DNA of 64,000 nucleotides from Streptomyces pseudovenezuelae (GTDB lineage: Bacteria; Actinomycetota; Actinomycetes; Streptomycetales; Streptomycetaceae): NCBI RefSeq assembly GCF_029892565.1, contig NZ_JARXVH010000013.1, forward strand, positions 237,949 through 301,948. The letters are read 5' to 3'. The position numbers were made by a program, and so were the translations under genes. Shown here piece after piece: positions 8,593 to 16,834 of this stretch. Positions within the stretch are counted from its first letter, which is position 1; each line of letters starts with the position of its first letter. Under the pieces are notes generated by a model. It ran no database searches. It was given only the letters and a program-made list of their open reading frames with translations, and was not told where the DNA came from.

Positions 8593-9455
8593 CAGGCCAC
8601 CGCCGGCGCCGAGTGGGCCGAGCGGGTCCGGTGGGCGTCGATCAGGAAGTCGCGGAACGAACGAGGCGCCCGGCCGGTCACGTCCTGCACGGTCGTGGTG
8701 GTCCGCTCCTCGCTGCCTCCGGCGATCTCCTCGTCCATCTCGGCGAGCACCCGGGCGTAGGCGTGGGGCACTCCGCTCGCCTCGATCGCCGCGGTCAGCT
8801 CCTCGACCGTGATCGAGGTGTGGTGCACCGCGGTGCCGGTGACCTCGCTGACCACGGCGGCGGCCTCGTCGTAGCTCAGGGCCTGCGGGCCGGTCAGGAC
8901 CAGCTCACCGTCGGGGATCGGCTCCCCGAGCAGCAGCCGACCGGCGACGGCGGCGATGTCGTCGGGGTCGATGAAGGCGACCCGCCCGCGGCCGGTGGCG
9001 GTGGTGATCCGACCGTGTTCCCGGATCCCGATCGCGACGGGATGGCTCCCGACGAAGTTCTGCATGAACCAGGAGGGTCGCAGCACCGCCGCCTCCGGGA
9101 TCCGGGCCCGCACCAGGGGCGGCAGGGCGCCCAGTCCCGACGGCGCGTCGGTGACCGCGGACGCGCTGAGCAGCACCACCCGTCGAGCGCCGGCCGCGAC
9201 GGCCGCGTCGAGGAAGCCGCCGACGGCCGAGGCGGGGTCGGAGTCGCTGAGCGGGGCAACCAGGAACACCCGGTCCACGCCGTCCACTGCTGCGGCGAAG
9301 GTGCCCGGGTCCGCCCAGTCGAAGATCACGTGCCGGTCGTCGCCGGCCGCCGGGTGTCGGCTGGCCGTCCGCACCGCTACGCCCCGAGCACGCAGGAAGG
9401 CAGCGACTCGACGGCCGGTGGTCCCCGTCCCGCCTGTGACAAGAACAGTCCGCAT
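8592..9455 (-). CDS. NmrA-like NAD(P)-binding oxidoreductase
   Basis: 287 residues, starting MRTVLVTGGTGTTGRR. The Rossmann glycine motif GGTGTTG near the N-terminus is followed by VDRVFLVAPLS, VVLLSASAV and an LRPSWFMQNF segment, all typical of atypical short-chain reductases in the NmrA/QOR2 group. It has no classical YxxxK, as is usual for NmrA-like proteins. I chose this start because the Rossmann fold begins there. First gene of a leftward operon (reductase, hydrolase, NTF2-like, membrane protein) divergent from a TetR gene, with two operator-like repeats in between. Probably a small-molecule reductase or redox-sensing protein. Confidence 0.85.
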   Translation of the reverse strand: MRTVLVTGGTGTTGRRVAAFLRARGVAVRTASRHPAAGDDRHVIFDWADPGTFAAAVDGVDRVFLVAPLSDSDPASAVGGFLDAAVAAGARRVVLLSASAVTDAPSGLGALPPLVRARIPEAAVLRPSWFMQNFVGSHPVAIGIREHGRITTATGRGRVAFIDPDDIAAVAGRLLLGEPIPDGELVLTGPQALSYDEAAAVVSEVTGTAVHHTSITVEELTAAIEASGVPHAYARVLAEMDEEIAGGSEERTTTTVQDVTGRAPRSFRDFLIDAHRTRSAHSAPAVA

Positions 9456-9480
9456 GAGCTGGTCCTCCCCATATTCATCC

Positions 9481-9548
9481 GGCCGGGACGATACCGTCCC
9501 GTCCGTTCCACTGGACCGTAGCACGGCCGGGACGATACCGTCCCGTCC
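9481..9548. promoter_or_regulatory. Two identical TetR-type operators between divergent genes
   Basis: A 24-nt sequence occurs twice, at 9481-9504 and 9525-9548. Each copy contains the interrupted palindrome GGGACGATACCGTCCC (9485-9500 and 9529-9544). Centres are 44 bp apart, close to four helical turns, so two dimers would bind on one face. The right copy lies just upstream of a TAGGAT -10-like hexamer (9554-9559) for the TetR gene; the left copy sits near the NmrA-like gene start. Likely bound by the adjacent TetR protein. Confidence 0.7.
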
Positions 9549-9565
9549 TGAGCTAGGATGAGTGC

Positions 9566-10165
9566 ATGACGAAGCCCAGACGCCCCCCGACGGGCAATGC
9601 CGTTTTCAATCAGGCGGTCACCGATGTCATCACCGAGGCGGCCATCGCCCTGCTGGTGGAGTCGGGCTATGCACGCGTGACGATGGACGGCGTGGCAAAG
9701 CGTGCCGATGTCGGCAAGAGCGCGATCTACCGGCGCTGGCCGTCGAAGCTGGAGATGATCGTCGCCGGACTGGTCGAGCTCAGCACCCCGATCGGCCCCG
9801 CCCCGGACACCGGGTCCCTGCGCGGTGACGTGCGGGCGTTGATGCAGGCCGCCTTCGACTGGCTCACCGACCCACGCATCCGGGCCGTGCTGCCCGACAT
9901 GATCGCCGAGTCCGACCGCAACCCCGTGCTCGCCGAGGCGGTCGCGGAGCATGTCACCGGTCCGCGCGTGACGTGGGCCCGCGCCGCGCTGCATCGGGCG
10001 TGCGACCGGGGTGAGCTGGCCGCCGACGACGTCGACCTGGTCCTGGACCTGACCATCGCCCCGGTGTTCTGGCGCCTCACCCATGCCCGGCCGGTGGACG
10101 ACCAGTACCTCGACCGGCTCACCGACCTCACGATCGGCGCGGTGCAACAGAACGCCAGCTCTTGA
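9566..10165 (+). CDS. TetR-family transcriptional regulator
   Basis: 199 residues. The N-terminal helix-turn-helix (MDGVAKRADVGKSAIYRRWPSK) is classic TetR/AcrR. The C-terminal ligand domain resembles the group with DMIAESDRNP and a late APVFWRLTHARPVD. It is transcribed away from the NmrA-like operon across the twin operators, so it most likely represses both itself and that operon, with an unknown small-molecule inducer. TAGGAT at 9554-9559 could be the -10, which would place the transcript start on or next to the ATG. An AGGA at 9555-9558 could instead serve as a ribosome site if transcription begins further upstream. Confidence 0.9.
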   Translation: MTKPRRPPTGNAVFNQAVTDVITEAAIALLVESGYARVTMDGVAKRADVGKSAIYRRWPSKLEMIVAGLVELSTPIGPAPDTGSLRGDVRALMQAAFDWLTDPRIRAVLPDMIAESDRNPVLAEAVAEHVTGPRVTWARAALHRACDRGELAADDVDLVLDLTIAPVFWRLTHARPVDDQYLDRLTDLTIGAVQQNASS

Positions 10166-10457
10166 CGCACCGACGTCGAGCTAGTGCAAGCGGAGGTAGC
10201 CCTCGTCCTCGAAAAGGGGCACCATCCCCCAACTCCTGCTCCGCGCGCAGCAGACCGGCAAGAGTGAAGGGCTCCTGCGCAAGACCACGTCGGTCCTGCG
10301 ACTCAACACCGTCAGCGGCGTCGGCCCAGCCGGAGGGCCGCGGGACGGCCGAGGGGGGCATGCCTCTACTGACGTACGGAACGCGCCCCCCCTCCAACCG
10401 GCCGGCCGACGGTCACCTTCCGCCGAGGCCGAGCCGCATCCGCTTCGACAGCAGCTT
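10166..10457. other. Intergenic stretch between tetR and kup with no confident gene
   Basis: About 290 bp between the convergent TetR and Kup genes. On the minus strand a short frame ends in FEDEGYLRLH with a stop at the CTAG near 10179, which could be the tail of a lost protein, but no start or domain supports it. No strong terminator stem is evident. Confidence 0.4.
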
Positions 10458-12428
10458 CTACACCTCGACGTGTGAGCCCATGATGACCGTGCGGTCCTGG
10501 GGGAGGCCGAAGTGCTCGGCGGCGTCGGCCGTGATGTAGGAGGTGGCGATGAACAGCCGTTTGCGCCAGGGGGCCATCGTCGGTGCCTTGCCGCGCTGAA
10601 GCTCGATCTTCGACAGGAAGTAGGACGCCTGGTCGAGATGCAACGGCCCCTCGGTCAGGGCCGGGTCCAGCAACGCCAGCGTGCCGGGAACGTCCGGCGT
10701 CTCCACGTATCCGAACCGGGCGGTGACGTGGATGATCCCGTCGTCGCCGTAGCCGAGGCCGTCGACCACGATCCGCTGGTCGGCCGGGACACGGGGCACC
10801 GGCTCGGTCTCGATGGACAGGATCACGACCTGCTCGTGCCGTACGTGGTTGTGTTCCACGTTGGCGCGCATCGCCAGCGGCGCCGTCTGCTTGCCGCGGT
10901 TGAGGAAGACGGCCGTGCCGGGGACTTCGAGCACCGGCCTTTGTCCGCTGCGGAGTTGGTCGACGAACTCGCGCAGGGACCCTTCGTGGCGTGCGCGTTC
11001 CGCGGTGACGATCTCGCGGCCTCGCTGCCAGGTCGTCATGACGGTGAACGCGGTGAGGCCGATCAGCAGCGGCAGCCACGCGCCGTGCACGAGCTTGGTC
11101 AGGTTGGCCGCCACGAACAGCAGGTCGACGGTGAGCAGCACGGTCGCGCCGGTCGCGAGCAGCCACACGGGCGTGCCCCATTTCGCGCGGGCGACGTAGA
11201 AGAACAGCAGGGTGGTGATGGTGATGGTGCCGGTGACCGCCATGCCGAAGGCGAAGGCCAGCGCCGTGGAGCTGCGGAAAGCGAAGACCAGGGTGAGGAC
11301 CGAGACCATCAGCAGCCAGTTGATCCAGGGGACGTAGATCTGGCCGATGGTGGACTCGGAGGTGTGCGCGATCCGCAGCCTCGGCAGGTAGCCGAGCTGG
11401 GCCGCCTGGGAGGCGACCGAGTACGCGCCGGTGATCACCGCCTGGGAGGCGATCACCGTGGCCGCCGTGGCGAGCAGGACCATCGGCCACCGTCCCCAGT
11501 CGGGTACGAGCAGGAAGAACGGGCTGCTGATGTTGGCCGGGTCGTCGAGGATCAGCGCGCCCTGGCCGAGGTAGCTCAGGACGCAGGCGGGGAAGACGAG
11601 GAACAGCCAGCCGCGCGTGATGGCGCGGCGGCCGAAGTGCCCCATGTCCGCGTAGAGCGCCTCCGCGCCGGTGACCGCGAGCACCACCGCGGCGAGCGCG
11701 AAGAAGGCGATGCCGAAGTGGCCGAACAGAAAGCCCAGAGCGTAACTCGGCCACAGCGCCCGGAGAATGTCCGGGTGGTCGGCGATACCGACGACACCGC
11801 ACGCACCGATGGCCACGAACCAGCCGATCATGATCGGCCCGAACACCCGGCCCACCGCCGCGGTACCCCGGCGCTGCACCAGGAACAGCAGCACGATGAT
11901 CACCGCGGTGACGGGCACGACCGTACTGTCCAGCGACGGCTCGACGACCTTGAGCCCCTCGACCGCGGACAGCACCGAGATCGCCGGCGTGATCATGCTG
12001 TCACCGAAGAACAGCGACGCGCCGAAGATGCCGAGCCCGGCCAGTACGACGGCGGCTCGCCCACCCCGTTGTGAACTCCAGCGTCGCAGCAACGTGATCA
12101 GGGCCATGATGCCGCCCTCGCCCTCGTTGTCGGCGCGCATCGCCAGCAGCACGTAGGTGACGGTGACGATGACCGTCACCGACCAGAAGACCAGCGACAC
12201 CACCCCGTACACGTTCTGTGTGCTGACCGGCACCGGGTGCGGGTCGCTCGGGTTGAACACGGTCTGGAGGGTGTAGATCGGGCTGGTCCCGATATCACCG
12301 AAGACCACGCCGAGAGCACCGATCACCACCGCGAGCCGCACCGTGTCCCGCGCGCTCGCCCGACGGCCCTCCGGCGGCAGAGCCGCGGATGCTGCGTCCG
12401 CCGCGCCCCCGTCCCCACGATCCGCCAT
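10458..12428 (-). CDS. kup: KUP/HAK/KT-type potassium uptake protein
   Basis: 656 residues, the normal Kup length. The diagnostic N-terminal GVVFGDIGTSPIYTLQ is present, followed by GEGGIMALITLL, GDSMITPAISVLSAVEG and about twelve membrane segments up to residue ~430. A C-terminal cytoplasmic domain of ~200 residues follows. Kup proteins import K+ by proton symport, mostly under acidic or low-K+ conditions. The start is supported by a GAAGGAGG ribosome site. The gene lies 140 bp downstream of rph on the same strand with its own leader; I saw no recognisable c-di-AMP riboswitch fold in that leader. Confidence 0.95.
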   Translation of the reverse strand: MADRGDGGAADAASAALPPEGRRASARDTVRLAVVIGALGVVFGDIGTSPIYTLQTVFNPSDPHPVPVSTQNVYGVVSLVFWSVTVIVTVTYVLLAMRADNEGEGGIMALITLLRRWSSQRGGRAAVVLAGLGIFGASLFFGDSMITPAISVLSAVEGLKVVEPSLDSTVVPVTAVIIVLLFLVQRRGTAAVGRVFGPIMIGWFVAIGACGVVGIADHPDILRALWPSYALGFLFGHFGIAFFALAAVVLAVTGAEALYADMGHFGRRAITRGWLFLVFPACVLSYLGQGALILDDPANISSPFFLLVPDWGRWPMVLLATAATVIASQAVITGAYSVASQAAQLGYLPRLRIAHTSESTIGQIYVPWINWLLMVSVLTLVFAFRSSTALAFAFGMAVTGTITITTLLFFYVARAKWGTPVWLLATGATVLLTVDLLFVAANLTKLVHGAWLPLLIGLTAFTVMTTWQRGREIVTAERARHEGSLREFVDQLRSGQRPVLEVPGTAVFLNRGKQTAPLAMRANVEHNHVRHEQVVILSIETEPVPRVPADQRIVVDGLGYGDDGIIHVTARFGYVETPDVPGTLALLDPALTEGPLHLDQASYFLSKIELQRGKAPTMAPWRKRLFIATSYITADAAEHFGLPQDRTVIMGSHVEV

Positions 12429-12568
12429 GGTGATCCTCCTTCTCGCGGACCGCGGTACCGCAGGCCCGGTGCGTCGCAGCGGACACTACCGATGCACCGA
12501 CGCGATCGCCCGCAGGGGTACGCCGTTTCGTCCCGCACACGGAGGGGGCGGCTTCTCCACACGATCGG

Positions 12569-15166
12569 TCAAGACAGGATCTCGACGTACCCGTCGCTTC
12601 CGTGCACGCGGATCCGCTGCCCGTCCCGGATCAGCCGGGTGGCCCGCTCCACGCCCACGACGGCCGGCAAGCCGTACTCCCGGGCGATCACCGCGCCATG
12701 GGTCATCAGCCCGCCCACCTCCGTCACCAGGCCGGCGATCGCGACGAACAGCGGTGACCAGCTGGGATCCGTGAACGTCGTGACCAGGATGTCGCCCGCC
12801 TCGAGATCGGCATCCGCCATGTCGAGGATGACGCGGGCCCTCCCCTCGACGGTCCCGACGGAGACCGGGAGCCCGACCAGGGCGTCGGCCGGCACGTCCT
12901 CGCGGCGGTACGACCCACTGACCGCCACTCCGTCCGAGGTGAGCACCCGGGGCGGGGTGAGCGAGTGGTACGACCGGAACGCGTCCTTGCGCTCCTGGAC
13001 GAGCCGGCCGTCCACCTGGCGCGAGCGCACGACCTCGCGCAGTTCCTGGAACGTGAGGTAGAAGACGTCCTCCCTCTCAGGAAGCACACCGGCCCGCACG
13101 AGACGCTCGGCCTCCCCCAGCAGGGCCCGCTTGTAGACGAAGTAGCGGCAGATGATGCCGTACTTCGGGTACTCCCGGTATCCGATGAAGGTGCGGACCC
13201 GGTCGATCATCCGCTTGGTCTCGCCGGCTTTCCGGTCCCCCTCCGGCAGGGCCCGCAGGCGTGACAGGACGTCCTGTTCCTTCTCGCGCGCCTTGTGCAG
13301 ACCTTCCTCGAAACGCCGCTCGGCGGCGCCCGGCTGGAAGTTCCTGACGTTGTCGAGGATCACCGGCACGAGCGTGGTGGGGCGCTCGCGCCAACGCGGC
13401 CTCGTGATGTCGATCTCGCCTACACACCGCATGCCGTACCGGTCGAGATAGCCCTCGATGGCGTCGCGCGCCTCGGTGCCGCCCGCGAGCTTCGCCAGCT
13501 CATCCAGGAAACCCTCGTCCTCGACACCCCGCAGGAACGCCACCACCTCCGGATGCGGGCGGATCACGTCCGCGACGCCGAGCAGCGCCAGACCCATCTC
13601 CGACGTGATGTTGTCGGGGGCGGACAGCGTGAGCGTGTCAGCCGCGTTCTTCTCGCCCAGCCACTCCCCCAGATGGTCGTTGAGCCACCACGTGGCCTCC
13701 ATCCCCGCCATGATCGCCTGGATGTTCAGCGGATCCCCGAGCACCCGCTTGTGCTCCTCGAAGGCCTCCAGCAGGAAGTCGAACAGCGCCGGTCCGCTCT
13801 TGGTGCGGATGTCGCGCTCCAGGGCGGCGATGGATGTCCGGCTGCGCTCGATCAGCTCGGTGACGACGGCCGGGTCGGTCTCGATCGGGGCCGGCCCACC
13901 GCCGACCGGCGGCCCGCCGGGAACCGTGTCCGGGAGCGACGGGACGAAATCGTCGCCGTCCAGGACGGTCTCCAGCGCGTCCCTGACCAGCGGATCGCCT
14001 CTGCCCATGATGTCCAGGAGGCCGGTGCGACTCGCGGGCGAGGCCAGGCGCCGGGTGACGTCGACGAACAGCCTCCCGCCGGCCTCGTGCATCGCCACCA
14101 TGGCCGTCAGCCGCCACATCGACAGCCCCAGAGGCTTCATGGGGTCGGTCATCATCTGCTGATGGCCCACGGAGACGTAGACGTGATTGTCCTCGTCGAC
14201 GGATTCGGGAACGGGGAACAGCGTCGTGATCGGCCGACTCTGGACGATCTGGAAGTCCCCGTCGACCAGGCACCATTCGATGTCCTGCGGGCGTCCGAAG
14301 TGCGCCTCGATCCGCCGCCCGAGCCGCACGAGCCCCACGGCCTGCGCATCCGTCAGCGCCGGCTGCTCCTGGTGCTGCGCGTCGATCGCCACTTCCCGCG
14401 TACCACCGTCCGGCAGGGCCTGCACGGCACGCTGTTTGGCGGCGATCGTCCTGGCGACGACCTCACCGTGCCGCACCTTGAAGACGTCCGGGTTCACCAG
14501 GCCGGAGACCAGGGCCTCGCCCAGGCCGAACCCTGCGTCCACGGTCGCGACCTTCCGGTCACCCGTGACGGGGTCGGCCGTGAACAGCACGCCGGACGCA
14601 TACGGGAAGACCATCCGCTGCACGACCACGGCCATGTGGACCGTGCGGTGATCGATACCGTTGCGCAAGCGGTAGGCCACGGCCCGCTCGGTGAACAGCG
14701 AGGCCCAGCACCGGCTGACGTGCCGGAGGATCGTCGACGACCCCACGACGTTCAGATAGGTGTCCTGCTGGCCGGCGAAGGAGGCCGTCGGCAGGTCCTC
14801 CGCCGTCGCGCTGGACCGGACGGCGTAGGCAGCCTGCTCGCCGAACCGGGCGAGCGCGCCGGTGATCGCCGCCGTGAGATCGGCCGGGATGCCGATCTCC
14901 TCGATGGTCCGACGGATCTGTGCGCTCAGCGCGCCGATCGCCTCCCGGTCGTCGGGGTTCAGGCGCGACAGCTGGTCGAGCGGATCGTCGATCGACGGCG
15001 CTTCGGCCAGGATCCGCCGGAAGGCGTCCGTCGTCACGCAGAAGCCGGCCGGTACGCGGATGCCCTCGATCCGCGACAGCTCGCCCAGGTGCGCGCCCTT
15101 GCCGCCGACGACCGCGACCCGCGTCTCGTCGACCTCCTGCAGATCCGTCACATAGCGCTCGATCAT
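12569..15166 (-). CDS. rph: Rifamycin-inactivating phosphotransferase
   Basis: 865 residues, as expected for RPH, which transfers a phosphate from ATP to the C21 hydroxyl of rifamycins. Domain order: a PPDK-like ATP-grasp domain (VGGKGAHLGELSRIEGIRVP at the N-terminus, then AVRSSATAEDLPTASFAGQQ and QDIEWCLVDGDFQIVQSRPI), a long rifamycin-binding domain, and a swivelling His domain with GGLMTHGAVIAREYGLPAVV. The phosphorelay His is residue 823, next to the His825 I recall for the Listeria enzyme. The ATG at 15166 has a GGAGGT ribosome site; upstream extension has no homology. The exact RAE element upstream strongly supports the specificity over a plain PEP synthase. Confidence 0.93.
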   Translation of the reverse strand: MIERYVTDLQEVDETRVAVVGGKGAHLGELSRIEGIRVPAGFCVTTDAFRRILAEAPSIDDPLDQLSRLNPDDREAIGALSAQIRRTIEEIGIPADLTAAITGALARFGEQAAYAVRSSATAEDLPTASFAGQQDTYLNVVGSSTILRHVSRCWASLFTERAVAYRLRNGIDHRTVHMAVVVQRMVFPYASGVLFTADPVTGDRKVATVDAGFGLGEALVSGLVNPDVFKVRHGEVVARTIAAKQRAVQALPDGGTREVAIDAQHQEQPALTDAQAVGLVRLGRRIEAHFGRPQDIEWCLVDGDFQIVQSRPITTLFPVPESVDEDNHVYVSVGHQQMMTDPMKPLGLSMWRLTAMVAMHEAGGRLFVDVTRRLASPASRTGLLDIMGRGDPLVRDALETVLDGDDFVPSLPDTVPGGPPVGGGPAPIETDPAVVTELIERSRTSIAALERDIRTKSGPALFDFLLEAFEEHKRVLGDPLNIQAIMAGMEATWWLNDHLGEWLGEKNAADTLTLSAPDNITSEMGLALLGVADVIRPHPEVVAFLRGVEDEGFLDELAKLAGGTEARDAIEGYLDRYGMRCVGEIDITRPRWRERPTTLVPVILDNVRNFQPGAAERRFEEGLHKAREKEQDVLSRLRALPEGDRKAGETKRMIDRVRTFIGYREYPKYGIICRYFVYKRALLGEAERLVRAGVLPEREDVFYLTFQELREVVRSRQVDGRLVQERKDAFRSYHSLTPPRVLTSDGVAVSGSYRREDVPADALVGLPVSVGTVEGRARVILDMADADLEAGDILVTTFTDPSWSPLFVAIAGLVTEVGGLMTHGAVIAREYGLPAVVGVERATRLIRDGQRIRVHGSDGYVEILS

Positions 15167-15366
15167 CGCGACACCTCCGAGGCAGCCGCGTCCCGTCGCA
15201 CACCGGCGGCCGCGCGAACCACCGGCGCCTCCCACCGTGTCGAACCTCTTGTCACGCACGCCACCGATCCGACGTCACCGCGTCCCTCAGACGTCGCCAA
15301 CACTCGCACGTCGTGCCCTCATTTCCGCAGGTTGTGGCCTCGGCCGACGATTCTGCGCTGTGACCC

Positions 15367-15385
15367 GGGCCTTGCCGCAAGCCCC
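15367..15385. promoter_or_regulatory. Rifamycin-associated element (RAE) upstream of rph
   Basis: GGGCCTTGCCGCAAGCCCC on the plus strand is the reverse complement of the 19-nt RAE that, as I recall it, precedes rifamycin-inactivating genes in actinomycetes and mediates their induction by rifamycins. On the minus strand the half-site TTGCGG is followed 19 bp later by CAGAAT, a weak candidate -10 for rph. The element is a near-palindrome with CTTGC and GCAAG arms around one base. Identification is by match to the published motif from memory. Confidence 0.88.
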
Positions 15386-15400
15386 CCAGTACGCTATAAG
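15372..15400 (+). promoter_or_regulatory. Possible rightward promoter whose -35 lies inside the RAE
   Basis: TTGCCG (15372-15377, within the RAE) and TATAAG (15395-15400) are separated by 17 bp, matching a vegetative promoter with five of six -10 bases. Transcription would start near 15407, right at a hairpin. The RAE could thus fire in both directions. Predicted from sequence only. Confidence 0.4.
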
Positions 15401-15408
15401 TTGAGAGT

Positions 15409-15443
15409 GGCAAGGAGAGTTCTCTCCTTGCCTTCGCTTTTTT
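15409..15443 (+). terminator. Hairpin with T-tract just downstream of the RAE promoter
   Basis: Perfect inverted arms GGCAAGGAGAG (15409-15419) and CTCTCCTTGCC (15422-15432) are followed by TTCGCTTTTTT on the plus strand. This is a good intrinsic terminator for rightward transcription, which is unusual for this genus. No rightward gene ends here, so it would terminate only a transcript beginning at the RAE-linked promoter. The arms also share CCTTGCC with the RAE. Confidence 0.5.
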
Positions 15444-15697
15444 CCGGCGCAACAGGCCATCGCCGCCCGCCGGGGTCATGTTCGAGGCTCATGTCGTCCT
15501 CGATCCGGCCCGCCCGGTTCATGGTCTGGCTGTCCAAAGCCAACCGGACGTACAGGGCGGCCGAGCGCGCTGAACGCCTCGCGGTCCATCTTCTCCGCCA
15601 CCACCAGGACCGGCTCGCACGGCTCTTCGGCGGCTCGACCGGCGACCGCACCGCCAAGTTCACCGACGTCCCGTGGCACCGAGGACCCGGAGAAGCA
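15444..15697. other. Non-coding decayed sequence
   Basis: No start codon, ribosome site and domain coincide here on either strand. On the minus strand the frame continuing from the SDR remnant stays open (ending EPGGPDRGRHEPRT) but is not recognisable. This is the left part of a zone of gene fragments. Confidence 0.4.
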
Positions 15698-15811
15698 CTC
15701 ATCGGCGAGGACGGTCGCGGCGGTGGACACGCCTACGTAGTACTGCTTGCGGTGCGGATGGTCCGCCGCGTTCACGACGGCACTGGCGGCCACCTCCGGC
15801 CGATGGATGGG
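15698..15811 (-). pseudogene. C-terminal fragment of a short-chain dehydrogenase
   Basis: The minus strand encodes IHRPEVAASAVVNAADHPHR followed by KQYYVGVSTAATVLADE. This resembles the C-terminal part of actinobacterial SDRs, where a P-E-V-A-x-A-V-V-x-A-A-x-H-P segment precedes a W/Y-V-G strand. The Rossmann half is missing on one side and the sequence loses similarity on the other, so I call it a remnant. The assignment rests on pattern memory alone. Confidence 0.45.
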
Positions 15812-15892
15812 TGGCCCCGGCTGGGACAGTGTGGACGGCCGTCTCGACCCGGTCCACGAGCGGCTCGTCACCGCCTCCGGTGCGCGGGAGCA

Positions 15893-16131
15893 CTACTCCT
15901 CCGGCTTGTCCTGGCGCTTCTTGCCGCCGGGGAGCCGGAGAACTTGGCGTAGCCGACGGCCTCGAACGCGGACATCTCCTCGTGCCGCGACTGCACGAAC
16001 TTCGGCTGGTCGTCGGAGCGCCCCCAGGCGGCGAGGAGGCCGTTGATGCCGTCGCCGGCGTAGGCGAAGACGTGGTCGACATCCCATTCGCGCAGCCGCT
16101 GCAGAACGTAGTCGGACACCTTGATGGACAC
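15893..16131 (-). pseudogene. Internally deleted thiamine-diphosphate-dependent enzyme
   Basis: From the GTG at 16131 the first ~45 codons read SIKVSDYVLQRLREWDVDHV, then FAYAGDGINGLL, RHEEMSAFEAVGYAKFSG: the N-terminus of an acetolactate-synthase/pyruvate-oxidase-like enzyme with the catalytic-type Glu in HEEMSAF. Similarity stops after FSG. In a shifted frame the sequence continues as LPGGKKRQDKPEE and a stop at 15893, which looks like such an enzyme's basic C-terminal tail. An intact enzyme has 550-600 residues, so about 500 codons seem to be missing, with a frame change at the junction. Confidence 0.6.
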
Positions 16132-16383
16132 GGGAGTTCCTCTCATCGCGCTGATCGCCGGCCGCGGAACCAGTGGGTCCCGGCCGCCGCCACAGGTGTG
16201 GTTCGTCCAAGGCGAGGGCCAGTGCGCCGGGTGCGGTCCAGGTGAGTGCGGCGTCGCGGGTCTGGATCGTCAGATGTGGCATCCGCGTACCCGATGGCCG
16301 GATGCCGACACGAGGGTTTGTCGGAGCGCTCCGAGGACACTCGCGTCTTGCCCCTCGCGCGGCTCTCCGGAGAAGGACATGCC
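16132..16383. other. Intergenic stretch, no confident gene
   Basis: About 250 bp between a leftward pseudogene and a rightward small gene. A minus-strand frame beginning MPHLTIQTRDAALTWTAPGA at 16282 has plausible composition but runs into the deleted pseudogene and matches nothing I know. Confidence 0.35.
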
Positions 16384-16632
16384 ATGGCAGTGCTCGCGGT
16401 GCTCATCCCGCCTTTCATGCTCGGCCTGGTGCTCGCCTTGGACAGATACGAGGAACTGCTGCTGCCCGGGACGCACGCCGAGCGCTCCACGCAGGCCGTC
16501 GCACCGCCGGAGCCCGCCGCGGAGGAGAGCCCCGCGCCCTCGCCCCGAATCCCCGCCCCGGCGATCGCGGACAGCGCTCCGCGACTCGGCGCGATCAGGT
16601 CATCCGCTGACTTCGATTCCCTGGCGGCATGA
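16384..16632 (+). CDS. Small membrane-anchored hypothetical protein
   Basis: 82 residues. The N-terminal hydrophobic helix MAVLAVLIPPFMLGLVLALD is followed by RYEELLLP and a Pro/Ala/Glu-rich tail. It resembles short single-helix proteins common in Streptomyces. The start is chosen for the GGAGAAGGA ribosome site ending 6 nt before the ATG. Function unknown. It stands alone among gene fragments. Confidence 0.7.
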   Translation: MAVLAVLIPPFMLGLVLALDRYEELLLPGTHAERSTQAVAPPEPAAEESPAPSPRIPAPAIADSAPRLGAIRSSADFDSLAA

Positions 16633-16834
16633 CACAGGCCGGAAACCGAGCGGCCGGCGTCTCGCGCGTGCGCCTCTCCCCTCCGATCAGCCTCTGCTGC
16701 GGCCGACCGCATGATCAGGTGATGCACGACGCGCGATGCGGCTTCGCCACTGCGGTCGGACACGCCGTGTCCGGCACAGCCGCCCCCGCACCGCACTGGG
16801 CCCCGGCCGGAGTACTCCTCGGCCTCACACCTCG

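Noticed and set aside
10128..10397. Minus-strand ORF of 89 residues between tetR and kup
   Set aside because: Overlaps the TetR C-terminus, has no ribosome site and no recognisable domain; composition fits a shadow of GC-rich DNA.
12429..12568. Possible c-di-AMP riboswitch upstream of kup
   Set aside because: The 140-bp leader does not show the conserved ydaO-type sequence blocks by eye; only a normal GAAGGAGG ribosome site was visible.
12569..15166. Phosphoenolpyruvate synthase or PPDK
   Set aside because: The ATP-grasp and swivelling-His domains are shared with PEP synthase, but the length, the central domain, the His at residue 823 near the C-terminus and the RAE all favour rifamycin phosphotransferase.
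15409..15443. Terminator for the ThDP-enzyme pseudogene
   Set aside because: The T-tract lies on the plus strand, the wrong orientation for that leftward gene, so I assigned the hairpin to a rightward transcript instead.
13295..15952. Very long plus-strand frame across rph
   Set aside because: It is the antisense of a gene with clear RPH motifs; composition (Arg/Asp/His-rich) is typical of an antisense shadow.
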